Positions 36,688 through 46,379 are shown, counted from the stretch's first letter. The stretch is 64,000 nt of DNA from Roseivirga misakiensis (GCF_001747105.1 NZ_MDGQ01000003.1:620001-684000); one strand, 5' to 3'. Notes: a model not told the origin generated them from the letters alone. Numbers and translations: made by a program.

Positions 36688-38034
36688 ATGCCGAGAGCTA
36701 AGAAGACCGAAAGGAAGATTTTTGTACTAGACACTTCCGTAATCCTTTTTGAACACAATGCCATTATGAATTTCGAAGAGCACGATGTAGGCTTGCCTAT
36801 TACGGTGCTTGAAGAATTGGACCAATTCAAAAAAGGAAATGATACTAAAAACTTTGAAGCGAGAGAATTTACACGGCTGCTTGATAAGCTAGCCAAAGAC
36901 AAATCTCTTCAAGACTGGATTCCACTAAATGGGAAAACCAGAGGAAGCTTTAAAGTGGTAATGGAAGCCGGTACTGGTGATGCCCTTGATGCCAATCAGG
37001 TTTTTGGTGAAAAGAAGAATGATCACCGAATTCTAAATGCCGCTTTGCGCCTACAGGATGAGAATGCTGGCCGACCTGTAATCCTCGTTTCGAAAGATAT
37101 TAACCTTCGATTGAAAGCTAAATCGATGGGGCTTCGAGCAGAAGATTATGAAACGGGTAAAATCAAGAATGTCGATTCGATTAAGAATGGAAAGATTGAG
37201 ACCGAAAAGGTTGCGTCGGATGTAATCAACCATCTTTATGAAGATGGCACTTTATCGCCTGATGAAATTTCGAAAACCAAGAAGTCTAAATCGAACAAGT
37301 ACTTTATTCTAAAAAGTGACAGAAGTTCGGTTTTAGCTTATCATAACGCGGCTGATAATTCAATTCAAAGAATTGATAAAAGACCCATTTCTGGGATCAA
37401 GCCAAGAAATGCGGAGCAAACATTTGCGATTCATGCCATTATGAATCCAGATGTGAAACTTGTGACTATACAAGGCGTGGCTGGAACTGGTAAAACACTT
37501 TTAACACTCGCTGGTGCATTAGAACAAAGAAGAGATTATAAGCAGATTTACCTAGCACGCCCAATAGTGCCTTTAAGTAATAAAGACATTGGCTACCTTC
37601 CTGGTGATATCAAGTCAAAGCTTAACCCCTACATGGAACCGCTTTGGGACAATCTAAAATTCATTCAAAATCAATACAAAGAGACGGATAAAGAGTTTAA
37701 GGCCATTACAGAAATGGTCAACAAGGAAAAGCTTTTGATTACACCTCTCGCCTATATCAGAGGACGAAGTTTATCTAATATCTATTTTATAGTCGATGAG
37801 GCTCAAAACTTGACACCCCACGAGATCAAAACTGTGATTACGCGAGCAGGCGAAAACACCAAGATCGTTTTTACGGGTGATGTTAATCAAATAGATACGC
37901 CATATCTAGATTCTCAATCTAATGGCCTGTCTTACTTAATTGATCGCGTAAAGGATCATCCATTATATGCCCATATAACTTTAGAAAAAGGCGAACGCTC
38001 TGAACTTGCCAATTTGGCGAATGAGATGCTATAA
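36688..38034 (+). CDS. PhoH-family ATPase with N-terminal PIN domain
   Basis: A 448-residue fusion: a PIN RNase domain (residues about 10-150; FVLDTSVILF and DHRILNAAL carry the acidic residues) and a PhoH ATPase domain from about 230 (Walker A GVAGTGKTLLTLAGAL, Walker B FIVDEAQNLTP, TGDVNQIDTP). This PhoH2/YlaK-like architecture unwinds and cuts RNA in related proteins. It is convergent with the histidine kinase gene six bases away. Confidence 0.93.
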   Translation: MPRAKKTERKIFVLDTSVILFEHNAIMNFEEHDVGLPITVLEELDQFKKGNDTKNFEAREFTRLLDKLAKDKSLQDWIPLNGKTRGSFKVVMEAGTGDALDANQVFGEKKNDHRILNAALRLQDENAGRPVILVSKDINLRLKAKSMGLRAEDYETGKIKNVDSIKNGKIETEKVASDVINHLYEDGTLSPDEISKTKKSKSNKYFILKSDRSSVLAYHNAADNSIQRIDKRPISGIKPRNAEQTFAIHAIMNPDVKLVTIQGVAGTGKTLLTLAGALEQRRDYKQIYLARPIVPLSNKDIGYLPGDIKSKLNPYMEPLWDNLKFIQNQYKETDKEFKAITEMVNKEKLLITPLAYIRGRSLSNIYFIVDEAQNLTPHEIKTVITRAGENTKIVFTGDVNQIDTPYLDSQSNGLSYLIDRVKDHPLYAHITLEKGERSELANLANEML

Positions 38035-38040
38035 GGTGTA

Positions 38041-39378
38041 TTAGATCGTCAACTTAAAAGTAGTCCCAGCCTCACTGCTTTCGACAGTTATGTCACCTTT
38101 GTGGGCTTTCATAATTTGCTTGGAAAGGCTTAAGCCAATGCCATTACCTTCGGTTTTAGTAGTGAAGAATGGCACGAAAACCTCCTCCAAGATATTGGCA
38201 GGAATACCTGGGCCATTATCGGCAACGATCAGTTGAGTAGAGTTTTCACTATTTACCACACCGATCGCTATTTTCGGAGACTCCATTCCTTTCATTGCTT
38301 CAGCGGCATTCTTCAATAGGTTAATCAACACCTGACTCATCAGTTTTTCGTCCATATTCACAAAGTGCCCCTCATCTATTTCACGGTCTATCTCAACGGA
38401 AACACCTGCCATTTCTGTTTTAAATATCTGTAGTGTATCATTTAACCAAGAAAAGAGATTCACCTTGGCTATTTCGGGTACGGGTGGTCGCGTATAGTCT
38501 CGATAAGCCTTTACAAACCCCAACAATCCTTGCCCTCTCTTTTCTATAGCCACCATACTCTTGAAAATGTCTTCTAAATCCTCTCTCGGAAGGGCATCGG
38601 ATTTTAATTGGCCTGTTTCATCTTGCATAATCATTTTCACAGCAGTAGTCAGCGAAACAACTGGCGTCACAGAATTCATGATTTCATGAGTAAGCACTCG
38701 AATCAGTTTCTGCCAAGCATCCATCTCCCTTTCTTCTAATTCAACTGAAATGTCTTGAAAGGAAATTAGTGTGTAATCCTCGTTGGCCAATTTGAAGTAT
38801 TTACTCGATACTGCCAGCTTAAGCTTACTTGTAGCAGGCACAATAACGGTTTGTTCGCCAGCCTCTAGCGATTGCAATTGCTCCCACAATTTTGGATCAT
38901 GATTTTCTAATTGATCTACTTTTCCCAATGATGGTACCCCCAACAATTGCGCTGCGGCCTTATTCATTAGGTCTATTCGCCCATCTGCTTTATAGCTAAT
39001 CAAGCCTACAGAAACATGTTCATTGACCAATTTCAAGTATTGATATTGCTCCTCCCTTTCTAAAGACATGGCCTTAAAGGTTTTCAATACATTATTAAAA
39101 GCCACCTTTAATTCGTCCTTGCTTTGGCCTAGTACATTTTCATTGTAAGACTTGTTAAAGTCCCTGTCGTCAAAGGATCTAAAGAAGACCAAAAGATCAT
39201 TGCGCGTTTGATTAATATAGTAAAACAGCATGCCAAACTGAGCAATGGTTAGTACAGTGAAACCAATCGGAGACATGTAAGTGTTGGTTTCAAAATAAGA
39301 CCATATACCAGCAAACATGGTGACGCCAATCAGTATTAACCTAATGGCAACCAACACTGAAAACCTATTGAAAACCAT
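38041..39378 (-). CDS. NtrB-like sensor histidine kinase
   Basis: A 445-residue sensor with two N-terminal transmembrane helices (about residues 5-55), a HAMP-like and PAS segment (about 110-220), then HisKA with LTHEIMNSVTPVVSL (His in HE), and a HATPase domain with LLKNAAEAMKG, DNGPGIPANI and GNGIGLSLSKQIM. Its start overlaps the upstream NtrC-like gene by 14 bases, so they form a two-gene unit. The signal is unknown. Confidence 0.95.
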   Translation of the reverse strand: MVFNRFSVLVAIRLILIGVTMFAGIWSYFETNTYMSPIGFTVLTIAQFGMLFYYINQTRNDLLVFFRSFDDRDFNKSYNENVLGQSKDELKVAFNNVLKTFKAMSLEREEQYQYLKLVNEHVSVGLISYKADGRIDLMNKAAAQLLGVPSLGKVDQLENHDPKLWEQLQSLEAGEQTVIVPATSKLKLAVSSKYFKLANEDYTLISFQDISVELEEREMDAWQKLIRVLTHEIMNSVTPVVSLTTAVKMIMQDETGQLKSDALPREDLEDIFKSMVAIEKRGQGLLGFVKAYRDYTRPPVPEIAKVNLFSWLNDTLQIFKTEMAGVSVEIDREIDEGHFVNMDEKLMSQVLINLLKNAAEAMKGMESPKIAIGVVNSENSTQLIVADNGPGIPANILEEVFVPFFTTKTEGNGIGLSLSKQIMKAHKGDITVESSEAGTTFKLTI

Positions 39379-40741
39379 ACTTCTCTAATTTTCTGTATAG
39401 CGTAGTTCTACCAATTCCCAATTCCTTGGCTACCTGGCTCATATTGCCTTCGTTAGACTTGATCACTCGTTCGATGGTCAGCCTTTCCAATTCTTCAAGG
39501 TTCGTCGTGCTAATGAAACCCTCGGATTTTACTGTTTTTTTAAGGTTAAAGTCCTCAGACATTAAGCGTACTCCATCACTGAGTATAATGGCGCGTTCTA
39601 CTGCGTGTTCTAATTCTCGAATATTTCCTGGCCATCGATATTTCTTAAGTTTTGCAATGGCTTCTGACTGAATTTCCGGGATGTTTTGGCCATATTTCTT
39701 ACAGAATTTTGTGATAAAAAAATCGACCATTGGCGGAATATCTGCTAAACGATCGCGCAAGGGAGGTAAGTCAAATTCTATTGTATTTAGTCGATAAAAA
39801 AGGTCTTCCCGAAATTCACCTTTCTCAATCATAGCCTCTAAATCTGAATTTGTGGCGGCGATAATTCTAACATCAAATGTCCTTGTTTTATTTTCTCCAA
39901 CACGAGTTAGTTCTCTGTTTTGGATTACTGTCAATAGCTTCGACTGCATAGCGGACGTAAGATTGCCTATTTCATCTAAGAAAATTGTTCCACCATCAGC
40001 GGCTTCAAAACGCCCCATTCTGTCTTCTTTGGCATCTGTAAATGCTCCTTTTTTGTGTCCAAATAATTCAGATTCAAAAAGCGACTCCGTGATTGACCCT
40101 AAATCCACAGACATGAATACTTCTGCCGACCTTGGGGACAATTCATGAATGAGTTTGGCCATCAGCCCTTTTCCCGTGCCATTCTCTCCAAGCAGTAGTA
40201 CATTGGCATCGGTTCTGCTGACCTTTTCCGCCATTTGAAGCACCGATTTCATCTCTTTTGACTCTGCAATAACTTGATCAGACTTGATCACCAAATTTTG
40301 CTTCAGCCCCTGTTGCTTACTTTCTAGCCTAATAATCTCTTTTTCCGTCCGGGCGAGTTTTAGAGCATTACTAACCGAAACTTGGATTTTCTCATATTCC
40401 CATGGCTTAGTCACAAAATCTGTGGCTCCGCGTTTCATGGCTTCAACAGCTAGCGTTAGCTCACCATAAGCAGTTATAATGATTATTTTAATTTCTGGAT
40501 AAAGATCATTGATTTTAGAAATCCAGTCTAAGCCCTCCTTGCCATCGTTAGCACCAGGTGAATAATTCATATCGAGCAATAAAACTTCTACCTCACCAGT
40601 ATCTAGAATGGACTTTGCCTTTTCTGGGCGATCAACGCAAGAGACCTTACTAAAACGTTGTTTCAAGACTATTTCACCAGTGAGCAGAATATCAGGATCA
40701 TCGTCAATTATCAGGATATGAGCCGTTTCCTTTTGTTTCAT
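39365..40741 (-). CDS. NtrC-like sigma-54-dependent response regulator
   Basis: The start is the ATG at 40741 (MKQKETAHILIID); the frame continues upstream to 40777. The 458-residue protein has a receiver domain (LLLDMNYSP has the phosphoacceptor Asp), an AAA domain with Walker A GENGTGKGLMAKL and the sigma-54 contact loop GAFTDA, and a Fis-type helix-turn-helix (MSQVAKELGIGRTTLYRKL). It is co-translated with the NtrB-like kinase and should activate sigma-54 promoters; candidates lie nearby. Confidence 0.95.
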   Translation of the reverse strand: MKQKETAHILIIDDDPDILLTGEIVLKQRFSKVSCVDRPEKAKSILDTGEVEVLLLDMNYSPGANDGKEGLDWISKINDLYPEIKIIIITAYGELTLAVEAMKRGATDFVTKPWEYEKIQVSVSNALKLARTEKEIIRLESKQQGLKQNLVIKSDQVIAESKEMKSVLQMAEKVSRTDANVLLLGENGTGKGLMAKLIHELSPRSAEVFMSVDLGSITESLFESELFGHKKGAFTDAKEDRMGRFEAADGGTIFLDEIGNLTSAMQSKLLTVIQNRELTRVGENKTRTFDVRIIAATNSDLEAMIEKGEFREDLFYRLNTIEFDLPPLRDRLADIPPMVDFFITKFCKKYGQNIPEIQSEAIAKLKKYRWPGNIRELEHAVERAIILSDGVRLMSEDFNLKKTVKSEGFISTTNLEELERLTIERVIKSNEGNMSQVAKELGIGRTTLYRKLEKYGFQ

Positions 40742-40758
40742 AAGAATAAGTTTAAAAA

Positions 40759-40824
40759 ATGTTCTCGTTTGGAACATGAATCTGTTTCAGATCGGAACAA
40801 CATTTCTAGAGAATCTCCAGAAAT
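40759..40824. promoter_or_regulatory. Tandem inverted repeats, candidate NtrC-type enhancer sites
   Basis: Two 17-base sites with the same layout, TGTTC-N7-GAACA at 40760-40776 and TGTTT-N7-GAACA at 40783-40799, lie 23 bases apart, about two helical turns. A third near-perfect palindrome covers 40802-40824 (ATTTCT, GAGA-A-TCTC and AGAAAT, with one mismatched pair). They sit between the regulator gene and the divergent hydrolase gene. Confidence 0.6.
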
Positions 40825-40861
40825 GATTTGCATACACCTGATTATCAAATAGTTAAAAAAA

Positions 40862-40877
40862 TGGCATATGGGTTGAC
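40862..40877 (+). promoter_or_regulatory. Possible sigma-54 (-24/-12) promoter of the hydrolase/permease unit
   Basis: TGGCATATGGGTTGAC fits the TGGCAY-R-N4-TTGC pattern except A for C at the -12 GC. A start site about 12 bases on would leave an extremely short leader before the ATG at 40890, so this is tentative. Adjacent inverted repeats would serve as enhancer. Confidence 0.4.
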
Positions 40878-40889
40878 ATTAATGAAGGC

Positions 40890-41966
40890 ATGAAACAGAT
40901 TCTTCTAATTCCACTTATAGCGATACTGTCATTCACAAGCCATGAAGGTCACTCGCAATCAGAAATCGACAACGTCTCTAATTTAGAGTCTTATTTAAAC
41001 AGTCAAAAATTTTCTGGTGCTGTACTTACCATAGACTCACAAGGAAAAGAGCTAAGAGCCGCCGCGGGGTTCAGTGATTTTGATAACACCCAGGCGATTG
41101 ACTTAAATGCCAAATTCAAAATTGCCTCTATTACAAAGTTATTCACTACCGTAATGGTAATGCAGCTAATCGATGAGGGTAAACTGACGCTTGACACCAA
41201 AGTTGGTGATGTATTAACGAATAGCGAGATCACGAATGCCAATAAAATTTCTATAAAACACCTCTTACAGCATACCTCTGGGCTAAGAAAGGAAAGCAGA
41301 ACATCTTTTCTTAGTAGCTTCAGTGCTGATGAAATGATCGGTAAGTTTGCCTCTAAAAAGGCTTCTTTTCAACCTGGCAAAGACATTAGGTATAATAACA
41401 TAGACTTTATAGTCGCCGGTAAAATAATAGAAGTGCTTACCGGTAAGTCGTTTACAGAAAATCTCAATCAAAGGATTTTAGACCCTGTTGGTTTAAAAAA
41501 CACTGGGCTTTTAACCAGCAATGACTTACCAACCGACGTAACCTCTTCTTTTCAAATACAGAAGGGAACAAAGAAAGAAGAATTTAAAATCCATATCGAA
41601 AACTTTGGTGCTGCGGGTAGTATGTATTCTACTATTCAAGATTTGGTAAGCTTTACAAAAGCATTGAAATCAGAGCTTTTGCTTTCCGACAGCGCTAAAG
41701 CTTCCCTTTTTAATTCCAATCCTAAACTAGGTTATGTGGCACTTGGGTGTTGGACGTTCAATTCACCCTTTATAGCGAATAGTCCCAAAATATTGGAAAG
41801 ACGAGGTGGCATTTTAGGGTCTACTTCTGTGATTATGACCTCACTTGATGGTCCTGAAACACTCATTGTACTCAGTAATACCGATGGCTTTAATCCTGAT
41901 ACTTTCGGACAGGCCGATAATATGAAAGAGTATTTATTCAAACAATTATTCACTGCTAACCATTAA
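40890..41966 (+). CDS. Exported serine hydrolase (class C beta-lactamase-like)
   Basis: A 358-residue protein with a signal peptide ending near GHSQ. SITK (Ser80, Lys83) is the nucleophile motif, YNN in IRYNNIDFIVAGK is the second motif, and the late ERRGGILGS probably replaces the K-T-G strand. Such proteins act as esterases, D-aminopeptidases or penicillin-binding enzymes. It is followed 11 bases later by the ABC permease, suggesting one unit under the adjacent NtrC-like regulator. Confidence 0.88.
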   Translation: MKQILLIPLIAILSFTSHEGHSQSEIDNVSNLESYLNSQKFSGAVLTIDSQGKELRAAAGFSDFDNTQAIDLNAKFKIASITKLFTTVMVMQLIDEGKLTLDTKVGDVLTNSEITNANKISIKHLLQHTSGLRKESRTSFLSSFSADEMIGKFASKKASFQPGKDIRYNNIDFIVAGKIIEVLTGKSFTENLNQRILDPVGLKNTGLLTSNDLPTDVTSSFQIQKGTKKEEFKIHIENFGAAGSMYSTIQDLVSFTKALKSELLLSDSAKASLFNSNPKLGYVALGCWTFNSPFIANSPKILERRGGILGSTSVIMTSLDGPETLIVLSNTDGFNPDTFGQADNMKEYLFKQLFTANH

Positions 41967-41977
41967 ATTATAACGTC

Positions 41978-44383
41978 ATGTTCAAGATATTTTTCAAAAC
42001 CGCCTTCAGAAATTTAGTCCGAAACAGGGTAAACACTGGAATCAATCTACTGAGTTTGACAATCGGTTTAACGGTAAGTATTGTCATCTTCACACTCATC
42101 AAGTATCAATATACTTTTGATCATTATCATGAAAATGCTGATCGGGTTTATCGCGTAAACTATATAGAGAAAACCAATTGGGGAACAAATTATGCCAGCG
42201 AAACGCCTGAGCCTTTACACAAGGTACTGCGTGAAGACTATCCTCAGATAGAGGCAGTTTCAAGAACTATAGGTCCGTTAGAAACTAGAATTTTCATTGA
42301 AGAGGCAAAGTTCGACGAAGGTAATGCGCTATTTGTTGATGAGAATTACTTTAAAATGTTCGATCAAGAATGGCTTCGGGGTAACCCTAAAGATGCTTTT
42401 TCCGATCCACAAGCAATTATTCTCACTGAAAGTGCCGCTACAAGATTTTTTGGTGATAAGGACCCAATGGGAGAAACACTTGATTTCGCGAGAAGAGCTA
42501 AAGGCGTAGTTCGTGGAATTATTAAAGACCCACGTTACAATACTAATCTGCCGTATTCCCTCCTCGGAAACATTGCAATGATGCCAAAAGTGCAGGAGTT
42601 CTACGTTAGAAATAATTGGGGTATCACGAGCGTAGGTACTACATGGGTTATGTTACCGGAAACAGTAGAGCCACAAGCGCTTGCCAATCAGTTTTCTGAA
42701 ATAATCGTTGATAATATAGGTGAAGAGGCTTCGGAGACCCTCTCTTTTGAATTAGGTCCACTAAAATCTCTGCATACGGATTCTCGTTATAGCGGGCTCA
42801 ATTATACCATCCCTGAAAACTCGATCTATGGGTTGATAATCATAGGGCTAATTATTTTGATAACATGTACTATAAACTTTGTCAACCTTTCTACTGCACA
42901 GGTTTTGAAGAGAAGCCAAGAGGTTGGTATTAAAAAGATTATCGGGTGTGCTAAACATCATTTGTCAAACCAGTTCTTTTTTGAACTCTTTCTTATCACG
43001 TTAACTTCTACTTTCTTTTCGCTTTGGATCGCGGAAGTGCTCTTAAATGGCATCAATACAAGCCTATCCATTATCAGTATCGATCTCAGGTTAGAGTTAT
43101 CTTCTGTCATTTTTGCCTTAGCGCTTGCTGTTATCATTACTTTATTAGCCGGCCTCTATCCTGTAGGAATGCTGGTGAAGTTTAAACCATTAGAAGTGAT
43201 CGGCAGCAAGTTTACCCAAGTTAGGGGCAGTAAAGCGGTGGTTCGAAATTCACTTTTGACTGTCCAGTTTATTGTAGCTCAAATCTTGGTGATTACGGTG
43301 CTTATATTCAATAGCCAGTTCTCTTACATCAAAGACAAAGACCTTGGGTACAACACTGAAGACATCCTGACATTTGGCAACTTTGTTCCAGGCGGTTATC
43401 GTGTTAATGGTGACTTACTAAACAGTGCCAAAGCACAACTTTTGGAGAGCCCTTATATAGAAGCCGCTTCATTTGGTACGGGAGGCCCTAATGCTATTAA
43501 TCCATGGAACACCACGCTAATCGACGTTGAAAGCGAAGAGAGGAATGAGGTAGACTGTGACTATAAACATGTAGACATTGACTATAAGGAATTGTTCGAC
43601 TTGAAGGTAATCGCTGGTAGCTGGTTTAATGAAGCGAATTATCAAGGGGGAATTCAGAAGGTTTTGATCACAGAAATGGTCATCGAAAAACTTGGCTGGG
43701 AAAGTCCTGAGGCCGCGATCGGTAAGCGTGTAAACGTAAATGGTATTTCGCAAGATGCTATTGTAATCGGTGTGTTAGCAGATTTCCATTCTGATAATTT
43801 GAGGAACGAGATTAAACCTTCAGTATTCGAAGGCGATTTTGAAGGGTATAATCAAGGTTTTGTGAAAATTAAGGATGGCTACTACTCAGAAGCTGTTCAG
43901 CACTTGGACAAGGTATCTGCTAGAATGAACGCTGACTTTGTCCCTAATTACAGAGTTTTCACGGACGAAATCGCCATTGACTACACGGTTGATCAGACTT
44001 TATTCAACTTTATCAATTTCGCGGCTATCATAGCCATTATGATCGGTTGTCTTGGCTTATATAGCTTAATAGCGTTTGTGGCACAGCAAAAGACAAAAGA
44101 ATTAGGTATAAGAAAGGTAGTAGGCGCAAGCACGAATAACTTGGTACTAATGCTTTCTTCTAATTACGCATGGTTAATCCTTTTAGCAACCATCATAGCG
44201 GTACCTTTTGGTTACCTTGGTACTCAAGAGTGGTTAGACTCTTTTGCTTATCATATTAATGTAGGTCCAGGCATATTCGTGATTTCATTTTTGGTGACTG
44301 CGGTGATTTCTTTCTTATCAGTTTCTTATCGCGCGTTCAGAGCAGCCAATGCCAACCCTATAAAAGCACTTCGGTACGAGTAG
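41978..44383 (+). CDS. MacB/FtsX-type ABC transporter permease
   Basis: An 801-residue permease with duplicated halves, each with an FtsX domain: N-terminal FKTAFRNLVRNRVNTGINLLSL then a MacB-type periplasmic domain, three helices near residue 280-400, a second periplasmic domain, and final helices ending ANPIKALRYE. RSQEVGIKKIIG and KTKELGIRKVVGAS are the coupling segments to an ATPase, which is not encoded here. Such permeases serve mechanotransmission or export of peptides and lipids in Bacteroidota. A strong terminator follows. Confidence 0.93.
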   Translation: MFKIFFKTAFRNLVRNRVNTGINLLSLTIGLTVSIVIFTLIKYQYTFDHYHENADRVYRVNYIEKTNWGTNYASETPEPLHKVLREDYPQIEAVSRTIGPLETRIFIEEAKFDEGNALFVDENYFKMFDQEWLRGNPKDAFSDPQAIILTESAATRFFGDKDPMGETLDFARRAKGVVRGIIKDPRYNTNLPYSLLGNIAMMPKVQEFYVRNNWGITSVGTTWVMLPETVEPQALANQFSEIIVDNIGEEASETLSFELGPLKSLHTDSRYSGLNYTIPENSIYGLIIIGLIILITCTINFVNLSTAQVLKRSQEVGIKKIIGCAKHHLSNQFFFELFLITLTSTFFSLWIAEVLLNGINTSLSIISIDLRLELSSVIFALALAVIITLLAGLYPVGMLVKFKPLEVIGSKFTQVRGSKAVVRNSLLTVQFIVAQILVITVLIFNSQFSYIKDKDLGYNTEDILTFGNFVPGGYRVNGDLLNSAKAQLLESPYIEAASFGTGGPNAINPWNTTLIDVESEERNEVDCDYKHVDIDYKELFDLKVIAGSWFNEANYQGGIQKVLITEMVIEKLGWESPEAAIGKRVNVNGISQDAIVIGVLADFHSDNLRNEIKPSVFEGDFEGYNQGFVKIKDGYYSEAVQHLDKVSARMNADFVPNYRVFTDEIAIDYTVDQTLFNFINFAAIIAIMIGCLGLYSLIAFVAQQKTKELGIRKVVGASTNNLVLMLSSNYAWLILLATIIAVPFGYLGTQEWLDSFAYHINVGPGIFVISFLVTAVISFLSVSYRAFRAANANPIKALRYE

Positions 44384-44404
44384 AAGTGTTCCAATACCAA
44401 TCAT

Positions 44405-44433
44405 AAGGTGTACTATTTTCGTACACCTTTTTT
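44405..44433 (+). terminator. Rho-independent terminator of the hydrolase/permease unit
   Basis: AAGGTGTAC at 44405-44413 pairs perfectly with GTACACCTT at 44421-44429 across a seven-base loop and is followed by T. Confidence 0.85.
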
Positions 44434-44479
44434 CGTTCAAAAATGTACACATGATTTTATTACACTGATTTACAGTCAC

Positions 44480-44506
44480 TTACAATTTGTGGCACAGCCA
44501 TTGTAA
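44480..44506 (+). promoter_or_regulatory. Possible sigma-54 promoter with inverted repeat before the acidic protein gene
   Basis: TGGCACAGCCATTGTA at 44490-44505 fits TGGCAY-R-N4-TTGC with T for C in the -12 element. It is overlapped by an inverted repeat, TTACAAT at 44480-44486 facing ATTGTAA at 44500-44506. A start about 12 bases downstream would give a leader of about 30 bases before the ATG at 44546. Confidence 0.45.
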
Positions 44507-44545
44507 ATTAATTGGCAGGTCAGTTAATAATTAAAAAACAAAATC

Positions 44546-44929
44546 ATGAATAGCCCAATAGTCAAAAACAACAGAAGCCCGAAAGTCAAAAACGTAAGCG
44601 CTTTAATCGCTGTATTGCTTGCAGCAGTTACACTACTTCAAGCTGGTAACTTGAAATCTGAAGATTTAAACAGCACTAAGATGTCAGTGATGGAAGCACA
44701 ACTCATCGCTGAGGTTGAGCAGTTCTACGCTGAAGAGGAACTAACCCTAGAAGAAGAAATTTACCTAGAAATGGAAGAGGAAGTTGAGCAAGTGAGCATC
44801 TTCGATAACCAAAACAATCTTGTTTCAACAGGAAACCCTGCAGAAGATAACGAATTAAGAAAGCTTGTAAACAAAGCAGATTACATGAGCGAATTTGCTG
44901 GTAAGAAATACTACAGACTTTCTGAATAA
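44546..44929 (+). CDS. Small acidic membrane-anchored or exported hypothetical protein
   Basis: A 127-residue protein. A basic N-terminus (NNRSPKVKN) leads into one hydrophobic segment (VSALIAVLLAAVTLLQAG, about 18-35) that could be a signal peptide or anchor. The rest is strikingly acidic (EEELTLEEEIYLEMEEEVEQ) and likely helical, followed by a short FDNQNNLVSTGNP strand-turn. I recognise no family. It has its own upstream promoter-like site and its own terminator, so it is a single-gene unit. Confidence 0.7.
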   Translation: MNSPIVKNNRSPKVKNVSALIAVLLAAVTLLQAGNLKSEDLNSTKMSVMEAQLIAEVEQFYAEEELTLEEEIYLEMEEEVEQVSIFDNQNNLVSTGNPAEDNELRKLVNKADYMSEFAGKKYYRLSE

Positions 44930-44975
44930 GAAAACAACTATCTAGTCAATAGTTATTAGGGTTAAATCTTGGTTT

Positions 44976-45003
44976 AAAGCCGGTCAGTCGATCGGCTTTT
45001 TTT
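44976..45003 (+). terminator. Rho-independent terminator of the acidic protein gene
   Basis: AAAGCCG at 44976-44982 pairs with CGGCTTT at 44993-44999, followed by T. It lies between convergent genes and its A-run on the other side could serve the minus-strand hydrolase too. Confidence 0.75.
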
Positions 45004-45008
45004 ATGCC

Positions 45009-46292
45009 TTATTCTGAAAGCTGGAACAAGTCTTCCGAAGGCCAATCTTGCACGAGTTTTATACCTTCTCTAATGGCCCACCTACTTGTATTGGGGAAAC
45101 CTCCTCTTCTTGGCGTTGTATTGGCCACAATTACCCAAGAATACCCGTTTATATCTCTTGTTAGCAGGGCCGATGTGCCCGACAGTGTGCCTGTTCGCCA
45201 CCAATGTTCTCCTCTAACACTTCTCCAGCCTAAAGGCCGTTTAATACCTCCTACACCGTTGACCATTTTATCAATTAAATCAGGACTCAGAATATCTTTG
45301 TAACGTTTAGAGTAGCCATCTACCAAAACAAGTAGCCTCATTAAATCGACTCCGGTAGCCAACCAACCACCCGCAGGACCCAGCATTTCAATGTCATCGG
45401 CACCATAAGGCTTATAAATTTTCTTTCCAGAGCCATCAAAAGCTAGAATCTGATTGTCAGGGCTGTTGTCGTAGTATTTCACCTCATTCTTATCTCTATC
45501 ATTTTCAAAGCTTCCCGCGATCTTCATATTCTTAATACCATTCGGGCTTAGAATCTCTTCTTTAATCCAGTCTTCATAATCATCGCCACCAACCTCTTCA
45601 ATTACTCGGCCCAGTAGCGTATAGCCAAAATTAGAATACTCGAATCGGGTTCCAGGTCTATAAGGCAGGTGCCTTTTCAGAACGAACCGAATAACATCGT
45701 CAAATTCAATGGGATACTTTACATTATCCATTTTATGAATCTTATGCGGTATAAACATGGGATCCCCGTAAGTGATCAGGCTCCAACCTGCCGTATGGTT
45801 TAGCAAATGCTTTACCTTGATCTGGTAAACATTTCTGTTTTTGATATTATCGTAAGGCTTTCCCTTTAAAACACCTCTGTCGCCAAATACGTAATCGTCG
45901 AGGCTCAACTTTCCATCATTGACCAGTTTCAATACACCGATGGCAGTAACCAACTTAGAAACTGAACCAATTCTGAAAAGATGGTAAGGCTCAACTTTGA
46001 TTTTATTCTCCTTGTCAGCGTAACCGAAGCCTTTTGCGTAAACGAGCTTTTCATCTTTAACAACGGCCACCGTAGCCCCTGTGAGCCTAAGACTCCTCAT
46101 GACTCTATTAACCATAGAATCCACAGGTTCTAGGCCTTTAAAATCAGACATCTCGTTGGTCAATGGTACCTTATCGATTAGGGGGATCGCTGGTTTCGCT
46201 GGTTCGATCGGCTCATACCGATTGACTGCCGTGAGCGTAATAACGATGATAATGAGGGAAAAAGCTGTTACCAGCCAGGTACGAATTGACAT
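45009..46292 (-). CDS. Membrane-anchored serine hydrolase (beta-lactamase-like)
   Basis: A 427-residue protein with an N-terminal hydrophobic anchor (about 5-23). The nucleophile motif is SVSK (Ser110, Lys113), and the second motif is YSNFGY. Tail strands (WWRTGTLSGTSALLT) provide the third motif region. Beta-lactamase-family hydrolases of this kind have diverse peptide or ester substrates. It is transcribed alone. Confidence 0.9.
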   Translation of the reverse strand: MSIRTWLVTAFSLIIIVITLTAVNRYEPIEPAKPAIPLIDKVPLTNEMSDFKGLEPVDSMVNRVMRSLRLTGATVAVVKDEKLVYAKGFGYADKENKIKVEPYHLFRIGSVSKLVTAIGVLKLVNDGKLSLDDYVFGDRGVLKGKPYDNIKNRNVYQIKVKHLLNHTAGWSLITYGDPMFIPHKIHKMDNVKYPIEFDDVIRFVLKRHLPYRPGTRFEYSNFGYTLLGRVIEEVGGDDYEDWIKEEILSPNGIKNMKIAGSFENDRDKNEVKYYDNSPDNQILAFDGSGKKIYKPYGADDIEMLGPAGGWLATGVDLMRLLVLVDGYSKRYKDILSPDLIDKMVNGVGGIKRPLGWRSVRGEHWWRTGTLSGTSALLTRDINGYSWVIVANTTPRRGGFPNTSRWAIREGIKLVQDWPSEDLFQLSE

Positions 46293-46379
46293 TCTTACAG
46301 TAGACCTTTGAGTTGAGTCTACAATTATAAGAAATAGTGATCAGAAATGCAGATTGAGCACTTTTAGCGAAGAATGAAT

